NCBI RefSeq assembly: GCF_004358755.1
Contig: NZ_SMZY01000001.1
Coordinates: 62,001-126,000 of the forward strand
Direction: 5' to 3'
Origin: Peribacillus frigoritolerans
GTDB taxonomy: Bacteria > Bacillota > Bacilli > Bacillales > Bacillaceae
DNA length: 64,000 nucleotides
The translations under genes and the position numbers were made by a program. The notes under the pieces were generated by a model that saw nothing but the letters and a program-made list of their open reading frames with translations, was not told where the DNA came from and did not search any database. This document shows, in pieces, positions 1 through 8,742 of this stretch. Every line of letters starts with the position of its first letter. Within the stretch, counting starts at the first letter, position 1.

Positions 1-263
1 AGCATGAAAAAGTGCAGGAAGCAGTAGTAGCCGGTATACCGGACCCATACCGCGGTGAAACGGTGAAGGCATATATCGTTTTAAAAGAAGGTGCGGAAGC
101 GACTGAACAGGAATTTGACGAATTTGTCCGAAAGCATATGGCAGCATACAAGATTCCGAGAATCTATGAATTCCGCAAAGAGCTTCCAAAAACAGCAGTC
201 GGGAAAATTTTAAGGCGCTCACTTGTAGAAGAAGAAAAAGAAAAATTGAAAAATGCCAATTAA
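1..263 (+). CDS. lcfA: Long-chain fatty-acid-CoA ligase, C-terminal fragment
   Basis: This is the last ~86 residues of an acyl-CoA synthetase of the ANL superfamily; the start lies left of the window and the frame is open from the first bases. The visible part is the small C-terminal domain that swings over the active site. It ends with the signature LPKTAVGKILRR, whose GK lysine is the conserved catalytic lysine of adenylation. The enzyme activates fatty acids to acyl-CoA for beta-oxidation at the membrane face. It is followed by fadR, fadB, etfB and etfA, the same order as the B. subtilis lcfA operon, which supports the lcfA name rather than another AMP ligase. Confidence 0.9.
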   Translation, partial: HEKVQEAVVAGIPDPYRGETVKAYIVLKEGAEATEQEFDEFVRKHMAAYKIPRIYEFRKELPKTAVGKILRRSLVEEEKEKLKNAN

Positions 264-319
264 TCTGGAAAAAACGCTGTATTAAATAAAATGAAAAGCA
301 ATAAGAATAGAAAAATGAT

Positions 320-357
320 AAAGAACCATCTCTTCCTAATGCTGAGAGGGTTCTTTA
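320..357 (+). terminator. Rho-independent terminator after lcfA
   Basis: An inverted repeat (AGAACCATCTC ... GAGAGGGTTCT) is followed by a short T-rich tract. It lies between lcfA and a new sigma-A promoter, so fadR and downstream genes can also be transcribed independently of lcfA. Confidence 0.6.
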
Positions 358-394
358 CATCTATTATGATGAAAGATAAAATCAATCTTTCTTC

Positions 395-423
395 TTGACA
401 GATAGGTGATGTAATTTTATGAT
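395..423 (+). promoter_or_regulatory. Sigma-A promoter of fadR-fadB-etfBA
   Basis: TTGACA (395-400) and TATGAT (418-423) are separated by exactly 17 bp, a near-consensus vegetative promoter. The start of transcription would fall around 430, inside the adjacent FadR operator. Confidence 0.85.
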
Positions 424-430
424 TAAAATA

Positions 431-448
431 TGAATGATGATTCATTCA
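431..448. promoter_or_regulatory. FadR operator
   Basis: TGAATGATGATTCATTCA is a perfect palindrome (7-bp arms TGAATGA/TCATTCA around TGAT). It agrees with the known Bacillus FadR box (TGAATGA-N4-TCATTCA). It covers the predicted +1 region of the promoter at 395-423. This indicates autoregulated repression relieved by long-chain acyl-CoA. Confidence 0.88.
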
Positions 449-469
449 GTTTGAAAGGAAGAATTCATA

Positions 470-1054
470 TTGAAACAGAAAAGACCAAAATATCTCCAAA
501 TTATAGATGCGGCTGTCATCGTTATTGCTGAAAATGGCTATCATCATGCACAGGTTTCGAAGATTGCCAAGCAGGCAGGAGTCGCAGACGGAACCATTTA
601 TCTTTATTTTAAAAATAAAGAAGATATCCTGATTTCCTTGTTTCAGGAGAAAATGGGCGTATTTATCGAAAAAATTCAACAAGAAATAGCAGGAAAGGAC
701 ACGGCGGCGGAGAAGTTATACATGTTGATAGAAAAACATTTTTCTCTTTTAGCCGAAGATCATCATCTTGCCATTGTTACCCAGCTTGAACTCAGGCAGT
801 CAAATAAAGATCTTCGCCTGAGAATCAATGAGGTACTGAGAGGGTATTTAAACATTCTTGATTCGATTATTCAAACAGGAAAAGAAACTTCCGAATTCAG
901 TGAAGCCCTGGATACACGCCTGGCGAGGCAGATGATATTTGGAACCATTGATGAAACGGTAACAACATGGGTCATGAATGATCAGAAATTTGATCTCACT
1001 GCACTTGCAGGAAGCGTTCATGAACTTATGATCAAAGGCTGCGGAAGGGTTTAA
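470..1054 (+). CDS. fadR: TetR-family fatty-acid degradation repressor FadR
   Basis: A 194-residue TetR-type regulator. The N-terminal helix-turn-helix spans about residues 20-52 (VSKIAKQAGVADGTIYLYF), and the rest is the ligand-binding helical domain. The start is TTG with an AAAGGAAG ribosome site. In Bacillus this protein (YsiA) represses the fad genes and is released by long-chain acyl-CoAs. The FadR palindrome immediately upstream and the neighbours lcfA, fadB and etfBA make the assignment secure from context; ligand specificity is inferred from the family. Confidence 0.92.
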   Translation: MKQKRPKYLQIIDAAVIVIAENGYHHAQVSKIAKQAGVADGTIYLYFKNKEDILISLFQEKMGVFIEKIQQEIAGKDTAAEKLYMLIEKHFSLLAEDHHLAIVTQLELRQSNKDLRLRINEVLRGYLNILDSIIQTGKETSEFSEALDTRLARQMIFGTIDETVTTWVMNDQKFDLTALAGSVHELMIKGCGRV

Positions 1055-1103
1055 CAAAATCCTTCCTGACGTAATTGTTTAAATGCATAAGGAGGCCTGA
1101 GCT

Positions 1104-1877
1104 GTGAGTTATTTAAATGTTAAAGTAGAAGATTATGTTGCGGTCGTAACCATTTACCAACCTCCCGCAAACGCCCTTTCATCTTATGTTTTGAAAGAGC
1201 TTTCATCCCTGATGGATGAGTTTGAAGCAAATAAAGACGTCAGGGTCATTGTCATTAATGGCGAGGGAAGATTCTTCTCAGCAGGGGCTGACATCAAGGA
1301 ATTTGTTTCAGTGCCGAACGGTGAAGAGTTCTCTAAGCTTGCTGCAAATGGACAGGAACTTTTTGAGAGAATTGAAACATTCAGAAAACCAGTCATCGCG
1401 TCGATTCATGGAGCTGCTTTAGGCGGGGGCCTTGAGCTTGCAATGAGCTGCCATGTAAGGCTTGTTACAGAGAATGCAAAGCTCGGGCTGCCTGAGCTTC
1501 AGCTTGGTCTTATTCCCGGCTTCGCCGGCTCGCAGCGTCTTCCTAAGTATGTAGGAGAAGCGAAAGCGCTTGAAATGCTGCTGACAAGTGAACCGATCTC
1601 AGGAACAGAGGCAGCGCAATACGGTCTTGCCAACCATGCTTATGCAGAAGAAGCCTTATTAGATGAGACGATGAAGCTTGCGAAGAAATTTGCTGCAAAA
1701 AGCCCGATATCTGTCAGTGCAGCCATCGATTTAATCAATGCTTCTAAAACACTTCCGTATCATGATCGGGTGAAAAAAGAAGCGGGCTATTTCGGTACTG
1801 TATTTGAAAGCGCAGATGCAAAAGAAGGAATCAGTGCTTTTCTTGAGAAAAGACAGCCGCAGTTCAAAGGCGAATAA
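1104..1877 (+). CDS. fadB: Enoyl-CoA hydratase
   Basis: A 257-residue crotonase-fold enzyme that hydrates trans-2-enoyl-CoA in beta-oxidation. The oxyanion-hole signatures are visible: SAGADIKEF around residues 60-68 and HGAALGGGLELAMSCH around 100-115. The catalytic glutamates of the family lie in LGLPELQLGLIPGFAG. The start is GTG behind a strong AAGGAGG. It is the ortholog of B. subtilis YsiB/FadB by position between fadR and etfB, and it probably shares their FadR-controlled transcript. Confidence 0.9.
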   Translation: MSYLNVKVEDYVAVVTIYQPPANALSSYVLKELSSLMDEFEANKDVRVIVINGEGRFFSAGADIKEFVSVPNGEEFSKLAANGQELFERIETFRKPVIASIHGAALGGGLELAMSCHVRLVTENAKLGLPELQLGLIPGFAGSQRLPKYVGEAKALEMLLTSEPISGTEAAQYGLANHAYAEEALLDETMKLAKKFAAKSPISVSAAIDLINASKTLPYHDRVKKEAGYFGTVFESADAKEGISAFLEKRQPQFKGE

Positions 1878-1952
1878 ATTATGTGATAAAACGTTCCTGA
1901 CGTTTTTTCTATACAACTAAATTGAATGCTTAACGTAAATAGGGGGATGGAC

Positions 1953-2726
1953 ATGAACATTTATGTAATCATGAAGAAAACGTTTGATACGGAAGAAAAA
2001 ATAACGCTTCAAAACGGCAAAATCAATGAAGATGGCGCAGAATTCATTATTAATCCTTATGATGAGTATGCGATTGAAGAAGCGATTCAGCTGCGCGATG
2101 CAAACAGCGGGGAAGTAACAGTTGTGACAATCGGCGGGGAAGAAGCTGAAAAAGAATTGCGTACTGCTCTTGCAATGGGGTGTGACAAGGCTGTATTAAT
2201 TAATACGGAAGATGATCTTGAAGATGGAGATCAATTCACAACTTCTAAAATTCTTGCAGAATTCTTTAAAGATAAAGATGCAGATCTAATTTTAGGAGGA
2301 AATGTTGCGATTGACGGCGGATCTGGACAAGTAGGACCTCGTCTTGCTGAGCTTTTGGATATTCCTTATGTAACAACGATTACAAAGCTTGAGATTGATG
2401 GAAACAAAGCGACAGTTGTCCGCGATGTTGAAGGAGATTCAGAAGTCATTGAAACGACATTGCCATTGCTGGTTACAGCACAGCAGGGTCTGAATGAACC
2501 CCGCTATCCTTCTTTGCCGGGTATCATGAAAGCAAAGAAAAAGCCTTTGGATGAACTGGAATTGGATGATCTTGATCTTGAAGAAGATGAAGTTGAGCCA
2601 AAAACAAAAACAATTGAAATTTATATGCCGCCTAAAAAAGAAGCGGGTAAAGTACTTCAAGGCGATTTAGATGCACAAGTGAAGGAATTGGTATCTCTTC
2701 TTCGCAACGAAGCAAAAGTAATCTAA
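1953..2726 (+). CDS. etfB: Electron transfer flavoprotein beta subunit
   Basis: With the start at ATG 1953 (AGGGGG seven bases upstream) the product is 257 residues, the usual length for the Bacillus protein; in-frame ATGs at 1926 and 1947 are less well placed. The beta subunit binds AMP. With EtfA it accepts electrons from acyl-CoA dehydrogenases and passes them towards the quinone pool. The AIEEAIQLRD segment and the stretch GGNVAIDGGSGQVGPRLAE are typical of the family. It lies in the fad operon directly upstream of etfA. Confidence 0.93.
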   Translation: MNIYVIMKKTFDTEEKITLQNGKINEDGAEFIINPYDEYAIEEAIQLRDANSGEVTVVTIGGEEAEKELRTALAMGCDKAVLINTEDDLEDGDQFTTSKILAEFFKDKDADLILGGNVAIDGGSGQVGPRLAELLDIPYVTTITKLEIDGNKATVVRDVEGDSEVIETTLPLLVTAQQGLNEPRYPSLPGIMKAKKKPLDELELDDLDLEEDEVEPKTKTIEIYMPPKKEAGKVLQGDLDAQVKELVSLLRNEAKVI

Positions 2727-2780
2727 GTATTTACCTGAAAGCAGAATTTTCAATCAAACGTAAAACAGGGGGACTTTATA

Positions 2781-3758
2781 ATGGCAAGAAAAGTGCTGGT
2801 ATTGGGAGAAGTACGCGATCAATCATTGCGCAACGTGTCTTTTGAGGCGATTGCAGCAGGTAAAACGATATCCGAAGGCGGCGAGGTAACAGCTGTTTTA
2901 GTTGGCGACAGTGTAGCAGCTTTAGCTGAAGAAATGATTCATTATGGTGCAGACCGCGTCATTACAGTTGAAGACGAAAAATTGAAAACGTATACACCTG
3001 ACGGCTATTCACAGGCATTGCTTGCCGTTATCGAAGCTGAAAAACCGGAAGGCCTTGTTTTCGGGCATACAGCTCTTGGAAAAGACTTATCACCTAAAAT
3101 CGCTGCAAAGATTGGATCCGGATTAATTTCAGATGCTACAGATTTAGAAGTAGCAGGCGGAAATGTCGTATTCACACGTCCGATCTATTCAGGGAAAGCT
3201 TTCGAGAAAAAGATTGTGACAGATGGAACGATTTTCGCAACAATCAGACCAAATAACATCGCTCCTCTTGAAAAGGATGAAACAAGAACGGGTGAAGTAT
3301 CTTCTGTTTCAGTGGAGATCAAAGATCTTCGCACAATCGTAAAAGAAGTGGTGCGCAAAGCTACAGAAGGTGTTGATCTTTCTGAAGCTAAAGTCATTGT
3401 AGCCGGCGGACGCGGAGTGAAAAGCACGGACGGCTTTAACCCGCTGAAGGAGTTATCAGATGTTCTCGGCGGAGCAGTCGGAGCTTCCCGCGGTGCCTGT
3501 GATGCTGATTATTGCGACTACTCGCTGCAAATCGGCCAAACAGGAAAAGTTGTCACTCCTGACTTGTACATTGCCTGCGGTATTTCTGGAGCGATCCAGC
3601 ATTTAGCCGGTATGTCTAACTCCAAGATTATTGTGGCAATTAACAAAGATCCTGAAGCAAACATCTTCAAAGTAGCTGATTATGGCATTGTCGGAGATCT
3701 ATTTGAAGTTGTACCGATGCTGACGGAAGAGTTTAAGAAATTAAAAGTTCATTCTTGA
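2781..3758 (+). CDS. etfA: Electron transfer flavoprotein alpha subunit
   Basis: A 325-residue FAD-binding partner of EtfB. The C-terminal FAD domain carries the family signatures GGRGVKS (around 210), GASRGACDAD, and LYIACGISGAIQHLAGM. The N-terminal half is the ETF nucleotide-binding fold. The gene has an AGGGGGAC ribosome site and ends just before a terminator, so it is the last gene of the fatty-acid degradation operon. Confidence 0.94.
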   Translation: MARKVLVLGEVRDQSLRNVSFEAIAAGKTISEGGEVTAVLVGDSVAALAEEMIHYGADRVITVEDEKLKTYTPDGYSQALLAVIEAEKPEGLVFGHTALGKDLSPKIAAKIGSGLISDATDLEVAGGNVVFTRPIYSGKAFEKKIVTDGTIFATIRPNNIAPLEKDETRTGEVSSVSVEIKDLRTIVKEVVRKATEGVDLSEAKVIVAGGRGVKSTDGFNPLKELSDVLGGAVGASRGACDADYCDYSLQIGQTGKVVTPDLYIACGISGAIQHLAGMSNSKIIVAINKDPEANIFKVADYGIVGDLFEVVPMLTEEFKKLKVHS

Positions 3759-3763
3759 TTCCT

Positions 3764-3793
3764 AAAAACACGCTCCAAGCGGGCGTGTTTTTA
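3764..3793 (+). terminator. Terminator of the fad/etf operon
   Basis: The inverted repeat AAACACGC ... GCGTGTTT is followed by a run of T. It closes the operon before the separately transcribed trxA. Confidence 0.85.
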
Positions 3794-3875
3794 ATTTGAA
3801 TGAATAAATGTTTTTCATCACAAAGTAAGGGAAAAGGAATAGTGAGCAAAAAATTAGCAGGTCACATTCTTTAAT

Positions 3876-3883
3876 GCTATACT
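3876..3883 (+). promoter_or_regulatory. Probable trxA promoter (extended -10)
   Basis: TGCTATACT reads as an extended -10 (TGn-TATACT) about 30 bp upstream of the trxA ribosome site. No good -35 is seen 17 bp further up, so recognition would rest on the extended -10. B. subtilis trxA also has a stress promoter; none is obvious here. Confidence 0.45.
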
Positions 3884-3918
3884 TTAGGCATCACTTGAAC
3901 ATTTAGGAGGAAAACATA

Positions 3919-4233
3919 ATGGCAATTACTAATGTAACAGATCAAACTTTTACAGCTGAAACTAGCGAAGGCGTCGTACTGGCAGACTTTTGGGCTCCTT
4001 GGTGCGGACCTTGTAAAATGATTGCACCGGTTCTTGAAGAGCTTGATCAGGAACTAGGCGATAAAGTGAAAATCGTTAAGCTTGATGTTGACGAAAACCA
4101 AGAAACTGCAGGCAAATATGGTGTTATGAGTATTCCAACATTGCTTGTTTTCAAAAACGGCGAAGTTGTAGACAAAACAGTTGGCTTCCAGCCTAAAGAA
4201 GCTCTAGCTGATCTATTAAATAAACACGCATAA
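3919..4233 (+). CDS. trxA: Thioredoxin
   Basis: A 104-residue thioredoxin with the redox motif WCGPC in [11 protein letters not shown] (around residues 25-35) and the cis-proline segment [12 protein letters not shown]. It is a cytosolic disulfide reductase that uses electrons from thioredoxin reductase. The ribosome site AGGAGG is strong, and the gene is flanked by terminators, so it is monocistronic. Position between etfA and uvrC matches B. subtilis. Confidence 0.96.
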   Translation: MAITNVTDQTFTAETSEGVVLADFWAPWCGPCKMIAPVLEELDQELGDKVKIVKLDVDENQETAGKYGVMSIPTLLVFKNGEVVDKTVGFQPKEALADLLNKHA

Positions 4234-4244
4234 TCATGATGGAG

Positions 4245-4273
4245 AAAAGATCCGGTATTCCGGATCTTTTTTT
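4245..4273 (+). terminator. Terminator of trxA
   Basis: The hairpin AAGATCCGG-tatt-CCGGATCTT is followed by seven T residues. Confidence 0.9.
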
Positions 4274-4551
4274 ATGTCTATAAAACCTGCCAAAAAAATT
4301 GTCAATTATTGCTCAGGAAATGATTTGGTGCCAAAGACCTAAAATGTAAGGAGGTAAGTGCATGCAGCGGATAGCAGAAGACAACATTTGTAATTAAAAA
4401 CAATAATCTATCCAAAAAAGCCGAATGAAAAGAATCCTTGAAGGCAAACAAAAGACTCCAGCTCTCTAAAATGGTACAATAAGGGGAATAACTTGCCGCT
4501 GATGACCGATACTTATTCTGCGCTAATCTTCAAGGAAACGGAGTGTCTGCT
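4274..4551 (+). other. trxA-uvrC spacer with candidate uvrC promoter and mini-ORF
   Basis: The spacer holds TGGTACAAT (4472-4480), which reads as an extended -10 for uvrC without a clear -35. It also holds an 11-codon reading frame at 4362-4397 behind a perfect AAGGAGG. The mini-ORF is too short to call as a gene. No other structure was seen. Confidence 0.4.
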
Positions 4552-6324
4552 ATGGAGCAACTAATTAAAGAAAAGCTGGCACTTCTGCCAGATCAGCCGG
4601 GCTGTTATTTAATGAAAGACCGTTTCGGAACGATTATTTATGTTGGAAAAGCAAAAGTTCTTAAAAACCGGGTACGGTCTTACTTTACCGGCTCACATGA
4701 CGGGAAGACACAACGGCTCGTAAATGAAATCAAGGATTTTGAGTATATCGTCACGTCTTCGAATATTGAGGCGCTGATCTTAGAATTAAATTTAATTAAA
4801 AAACATGATCCTAAATACAACGTCATGCTTAAGGATGACAAAACGTATCCTTTTATTAAAATTACAGCTGAACGGCACCCGCGGCTGATCGTTACGAGAA
4901 ATGTCAAAAAAGATAATGGAAAGTATTTCGGTCCATATCCAAACGTCCAGGCTGCCAGAGAGACCAAAAAGCTGCTCGACCGTCTTTATCCGCTAAGAAA
5001 ATGTACTACGCTTCCTGATAAAGTTTGTCTTTACTATCATATCGGACAATGTCTGGCCCCCTGTGTCTATAAGGTAACACAAGAGCAAAACCGGCAAATG
5101 GTCGATGAAATGTCCCGTTTCTTAAAAGGCGGCTTTAAGCAAATTAAAGAAGAACTTTCAAAGAAGATGCTGGCTGCTGCTGAGAATCTGGATTTTGAAC
5201 GGGCAAAAGAATACCGTGATTCCATTGCGCATATAGATGCGACCATGGAAAAACAGAAAATGACGCTGAATGATTTCGTCGATCGTGATGTGTTTGGCTA
5301 TTCCTATGATAAAGGCTGGATGTGTGTTCAGGTTTTCTTCATCCGTCAGGGTAAATTGATAGAACGTGATATTGCCATGTTCCCGCTGTACCAGGAGCCA
5401 GAGGAAGAATTTTTAACGTTTCTTGGCCAGTTTTACTCCAAGAACAATCATATTCTGCCTAAAGAAATACTGCTGCCTGAAAGCGTTGATCATGAAATGG
5501 CAGAACAGCTTCTTCACGTTTCAGCCATCCATCCAAAGCGCGGAAAGAAAAAGGATCTCGTATTGCTTGCCCATCAAAATGCCAAAATCGCTTTAAAAGA
5601 AAAATTTTCACTCATTGAGCGTGACGAAGAGAGAACGATCAAAGCAATTGATCAGCTTGGTGAAAAAATGGGGATCTATACACCGGCAAGAATTGAGGCA
5701 TTTGATAATTCAAACATACAAGGGACAGATCCTGTATCTGCGATGATTGTATTCATAGATGGCAAGCCTGCCAAAAAAGAGTATCGCAAGTATAAAATTA
5801 AAACAGTGCAAGGACCAGATGATTACGAGTCAATGCGTGAAGTTGTCCGCAGAAGATACACGCGCGTGCTAAAAGAGGAGCTGCCGCTTCCTGACTTGAT
5901 TATCATTGACGGAGGAAAAGGGCATCTGGCTGCAGCTCAGGATGTACTGGAAAATGAACTCGGTTTATCCATTCCTGTCGCAGGGCTTGTAAAGGATGAG
6001 AAGCATCGGACTTCTAATTTAATGATCGGCAGCCCTCCGACTGTCATTGAACTTGAACGAAACAGCCAGGAGTTTTATCTGCTGCAGCGGATTCAGGATG
6101 AAGTGCATCGTTTTGCGATTACGTTTCACAGGCAGACAAGAGGAAAAACAGCCTTTCAATCGATCCTGGATGATATACCGGGAGTCGGGGAAAAGCGGCG
6201 CAAAACTTTGCTCAAGCATTTCGGTTCTGTTAAAAAAATGAAAGAAGCAAGCCTCGAAGAGCTGATAGCGGCAGGGATACCGGCAAACACGGCACAGCTT
6301 ATTGCAGAAAAATTGAAAGAATAG
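4552..6324 (+). CDS. uvrC: Excinuclease ABC subunit C
   Basis: A 590-residue nucleotide-excision-repair endonuclease that makes both incisions after UvrAB loading. The N-terminal GIY-YIG nuclease domain (around residues 12-95) shows GCYLMKD and [22 protein letters not shown] motif follows near residue 205 ([14 protein letters not shown]). The C-terminal RNase H-like nuclease contains [20 protein letters not shown] and [12 protein letters not shown], and the protein ends in helix-hairpin-helix repeats ([18 protein letters not shown]). ATG 4552 is preferred over GTG 4543 because GGAG lies nine bases before it. The next gene has its own promoter. Confidence 0.95.
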   Translation: MEQLIKEKLALLPDQPGCYLMKDRFGTIIYVGKAKVLKNRVRSYFTGSHDGKTQRLVNEIKDFEYIVTSSNIEALILELNLIKKHDPKYNVMLKDDKTYPFIKITAERHPRLIVTRNVKKDNGKYFGPYPNVQAARETKKLLDRLYPLRKCTTLPDKVCLYYHIGQCLAPCVYKVTQEQNRQMVDEMSRFLKGGFKQIKEELSKKMLAAAENLDFERAKEYRDSIAHIDATMEKQKMTLNDFVDRDVFGYSYDKGWMCVQVFFIRQGKLIERDIAMFPLYQEPEEEFLTFLGQFYSKNNHILPKEILLPESVDHEMAEQLLHVSAIHPKRGKKKDLVLLAHQNAKIALKEKFSLIERDEERTIKAIDQLGEKMGIYTPARIEAFDNSNIQGTDPVSAMIVFIDGKPAKKEYRKYKIKTVQGPDDYESMREVVRRRYTRVLKEELPLPDLIIIDGGKGHLAAAQDVLENELGLSIPVAGLVKDEKHRTSNLMIGSPPTVIELERNSQEFYLLQRIQDEVHRFAITFHRQTRGKTAFQSILDDIPGVGEKRRKTLLKHFGSVKKMKEASLEELIAAGIPANTAQLIAEKLKE

Positions 6325-6325
6325 A

Positions 6326-6354
6326 TTGCACAAAGACAAATTCTTTGCTACAAT
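6326..6354 (+). promoter_or_regulatory. Promoter of the lysC leader
   Basis: TTGCAC and TACAAT are separated by 17 bp, placing the transcription start around 6361, just before the riboswitch. Confidence 0.75.
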
Positions 6355-6360
6355 TCTAAC

Positions 6361-6640
6361 TAATTTGATAACCAGATCGTTTAGTTCGTTAAATGATGGT
6401 AGAGGTGCGAACTTCAAGAGTAGCCCTTCCGAGGAAAATGGAATCCTTTGAAGATGGGTGAAAGGGGAGAGTCGCCGAAGCAAAAAAAGAGCCATTTCTT
6501 TCTTTTGCTGGTTTTGCGTTTAATAGACGTAAAATTGTCAAGAAGATGTATTTTTCTTGGAGCGCTATCTCATTGTATGAATGAAGTTCCATTATTCGTT
6601 TATGCAAGCAATGAGATAGAGAATCTCATTGCTTTTTTGT
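6361..6640 (+). ncRNA. Lysine riboswitch (L box) with terminator
   Basis: The leader carries the conserved L-box core: AGAGGTGCGAACTTCAAGAG (around 6401-6420) and GGGGAGAGTCGCCGAAG (around 6465-6481). Downstream, GCAATGAGAT-agaga-ATCTCATTGC plus a T run (6607-6637) is the expression-platform terminator. The earlier CTATCTCATTG (around 6565) can pair with its 5' arm as antiterminator. Lysine binding is expected to switch lysC off by premature termination. Confidence 0.93.
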
Positions 6641-6705
6641 GTTTTCTGAGATTCTCCCTTTTACCTGCTGACGATCAATATAAACTTGAAAGGCGAGAGG
6701 CTGAT

Positions 6706-7938
6706 ATGGAATTAGTTGTACAAAAATTTGGAGGCACATCTGTTGGATCTCCGGAAAAAATCATGAATGCTGCAAGAAGAACAATCGAGGAAAAAATGAA
6801 CGGGAATGATGTCGTCGTTGTTGTTTCGGCAATGGGGAAAACAACGGATCATTTAGTTTCACTGGCAGCTGAAATCACTCAAAAACCAAGCAAGCGCGAA
6901 ATGGATATGCTGCTGTCAACTGGTGAACAAGTGACGATTTCTCTTTTGACGATGGCTCTTCAGGCACAAGGATACGATGCTGTTTCTTACACTGGCTGGC
7001 AGGCAGGCATTAAGACTGAAAATGTCCACAGCAATGCGAGGATTTCAGGGATTGACTCGGAAAAAATCAAAAATCAGCTCCAAGCTGGAAAAGTCGTTGT
7101 CGTTGCAGGCTTTCAGGGACTAGCAGACGGACAGGAAATAACGACGCTCGGCCGCGGGGGTTCAGATACGACAGCTGTTGCGCTGGCTGCTTCTCTAAAA
7201 GCTGATAAATGTGATATTTATACAGACGTGACAGGTGTCTTTACGACAGATCCGCGCTATGTAAAAAGTGCAAGAAAATTAGACGGCATCTCTTATGATG
7301 AAATGCTTGAGCTTGCCAATCTTGGAGCTGGCGTTCTTCATCCCCGGGCTGTTGAATTTGCAAAAAATTACGGAGTTCCCTTGGAAGTCAGATCAAGCTC
7401 AGAAAAAGAAAGAGGCACGTTAATTGAGGAGGAAACAAAGATGGAACAGAATTTAGTTGTTAGAGGAATTGCATTTGAAGATCAAGTTTCAAGAATAACG
7501 GTTTGCGGATTGCCGAGCGGCCTTTCTGCCCTGTCAACCATTTTCAAAACGCTTGCAAGCCACGGAATTAATGTGGATATTATTATTCAAAGTTCAACAA
7601 ACAGCAGCCTGGCATCTCTATCTTTTTCTGTGAAAACAAGTGATGTGGAAGAAACGGTTCACGTCCTTGAAACCTATCAATCAGAGCTTGGCTTTGAAAA
7701 AATAGAATCAGAAGGCGGCCTTTCAAAAGTCTCCATCGTCGGATCCGGCATGGTATCAAATCCTGGTGTAGCGGCAGAAATGTTCGATGTTCTTGCCCAA
7801 GAAGGAATTGAAGTGAAAATGGTCAGCACATCTGAAATTAAAGTGTCAACTGTTATCAGTCATGCTGACATGGTAAAAGCGGTTGAAGCGCTGCATGATG
7901 CCTTCGAATTATCACAGCAGCCTGCACAGGTTCTGTAA
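6706..7938 (+). CDS. lysC: Aspartokinase II, alpha subunit
   Basis: A 410-residue lysine-sensitive aspartate kinase, first step of the diaminopimelate/lysine pathway. The kinase N-terminus has VVQKFGGTSVGSPEK and TLGRGGSDTTAVALAASL; two ACT domains occupy the last ~160 residues. The true start is ATG 6706 after AAAGGCGAGAGG; the frame is open upstream through the riboswitch, which is not coding. As in B. subtilis, an internal in-frame start at 7441 should give the separate beta subunit. Confidence 0.95.
   Translation: MELVVQKFGGTSVGSPEKIMNAARRTIEEKMNGNDVVVVVSAMGKTTDHLVSLAAEITQKPSKREMDMLLSTGEQVTISLLTMALQAQGYDAVSYTGWQAGIKTENVHSNARISGIDSEKIKNQLQAGKVVVVAGFQGLADGQEITTLGRGGSDTTAVALAASLKADKCDIYTDVTGVFTTDPRYVKSARKLDGISYDEMLELANLGAGVLHPRAVEFAKNYGVPLEVRSSSEKERGTLIEEETKMEQNLVVRGIAFEDQVSRITVCGLPSGLSALSTIFKTLASHGINVDIIIQSSTNSSLASLSFSVKTSDVEETVHVLETYQSELGFEKIESEGGLSKVSIVGSGMVSNPGVAAEMFDVLAQEGIEVKMVSTSEIKVSTVISHADMVKAVEALHDAFELSQQPAQVL
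7426..7443 (+). promoter_or_regulatory. Internal ribosome site and start for the aspartokinase beta subunit
   Basis: GAGGAGG (7426-7432) lies eight bases before ATG 7441, inside and in frame with lysC. It starts a 165-residue product (7441-7938, beginning MEQNLVVRGIAFEDQ) made of the two ACT domains. B. subtilis aspartokinase II is an alpha2-beta2 enzyme made exactly this way. Confidence 0.85.
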
Positions 7939-7948
7939 ACGATATAAA

Positions 7949-7985
7949 AAAAGGGGTGGGTATAATAGATACCCATCCCTTTAAT
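7949..7985. terminator. Bidirectional terminator between lysC and yslB
   Basis: AAGGGGTGGGTAT-aatag-ATACCCATCCCTTT is a strong hairpin with A and T runs on either side, serving the converging lysC and yslB genes. Confidence 0.88.
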
Positions 7986-8442
7986 CGTTGCCGAATTCCA
8001 TGTCTTTGTAGTCCCATTTCACTGTAAAATGCACTTTATCCGCACGTTTTTTTACTTGTTCATAGGTTTCTGTAATCTGCTTGTTCATCCGCTGCACCTG
8101 CTGGGCGAGAAATCCCGCTTCAAGCTGAAAAGAAGGCTCTTTCATCGTCTTGAATCTTGTTTTGATCAGTTCGCTCTCAAGCTGAAATTCCATTTCATCT
8201 TTTTTCTTATGTACCAATGAAAGAGTTCCAAAGCCGGCTAATGAAAAGAAAGCAATAAGCTCTTCAATTGATTCTGCAGGATATTTGCGCGCAAGGCTCT
8301 TGCCTGCCCAGTAAAGCATAGATGCGGACTCGTTTCCAAGTATATCCGGAATAAGAACTTCCCGCAGCAGCTCATAGGCGAATGCGGGCACTTGCATGTC
8401 CCTCAGCTGCGTTATATCGATTTGTTCGCTGGTTTTTTTCAC
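7981..8442 (-). CDS. yslB: YslB-like DUF2507 protein
   Basis: A 153-residue cytosolic protein of the DUF2507 family, identified by sequence character and by its invariant place between lysC and sdhC on the opposite strand. No catalytic motif is visible. Its ACTgate-like segment AFAYELLREVLIPDILG and the glycine-rich SLAGFGTLSLV suggest the small-ligand-binding fold proposed for the family; that is inference. No function is established that I can name. Confidence 0.8.
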   Translation of the reverse strand: MKKTSEQIDITQLRDMQVPAFAYELLREVLIPDILGNESASMLYWAGKSLARKYPAESIEELIAFFSLAGFGTLSLVHKKKDEMEFQLESELIKTRFKTMKEPSFQLEAGFLAQQVQRMNKQITETYEQVKKRADKVHFTVKWDYKDMEFGND

Positions 8443-8594
8443 ATTCTTCCCCTCTTTCTGACTTTATTATATATCAAGTTGGGCGGGTAAGAACATGCAA
8501 TAAAAGTAAATTACAAGCTCTAAAACCGCTTTGAAAGTATTTCAGGAAAATAAAAATAGGGAGAAAATAAGATTTGTCACAAAATTAAAATTTA

Positions 8595-8636
8595 TGAACG
8601 CGTTTTCTTGACGCTGTAACTCGTTGGGAGTACAAT
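8595..8636 (+). promoter_or_regulatory. sdhCAB promoter with overlapping cre-like site
   Basis: TTGACG (8608-8613) and TACAAT (8631-8636) are 17 bp apart, a clear sigma-A promoter. TGAACGCGTTTTCT (8595-8608) abuts the -35 and matches the CcpA cre consensus TGWAANCGNTNWCA at 12 of 14 positions. This fits the catabolite repression known for Bacillus sdh. The leader to the sdhC start is about 100 nt with no other marked structure. Confidence 0.7.
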
Positions 8637-8742
8637 AAATTTGTCACATTTTATCATACAATGTTTATTTTTTTAAAAGATTGCCGGGAATAGGAGAAAC
8701 ATTAAAAAAAAGATTTTAAGATTACTAGGGGGTTATGTTGAG

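Noticed and set aside
6448-6705. N-terminal extension of lysC from 6448
   Set aside because: This stretch is the lysine riboswitch and its terminator; the conserved protein starts at ATG 6706 with its own ribosome site.
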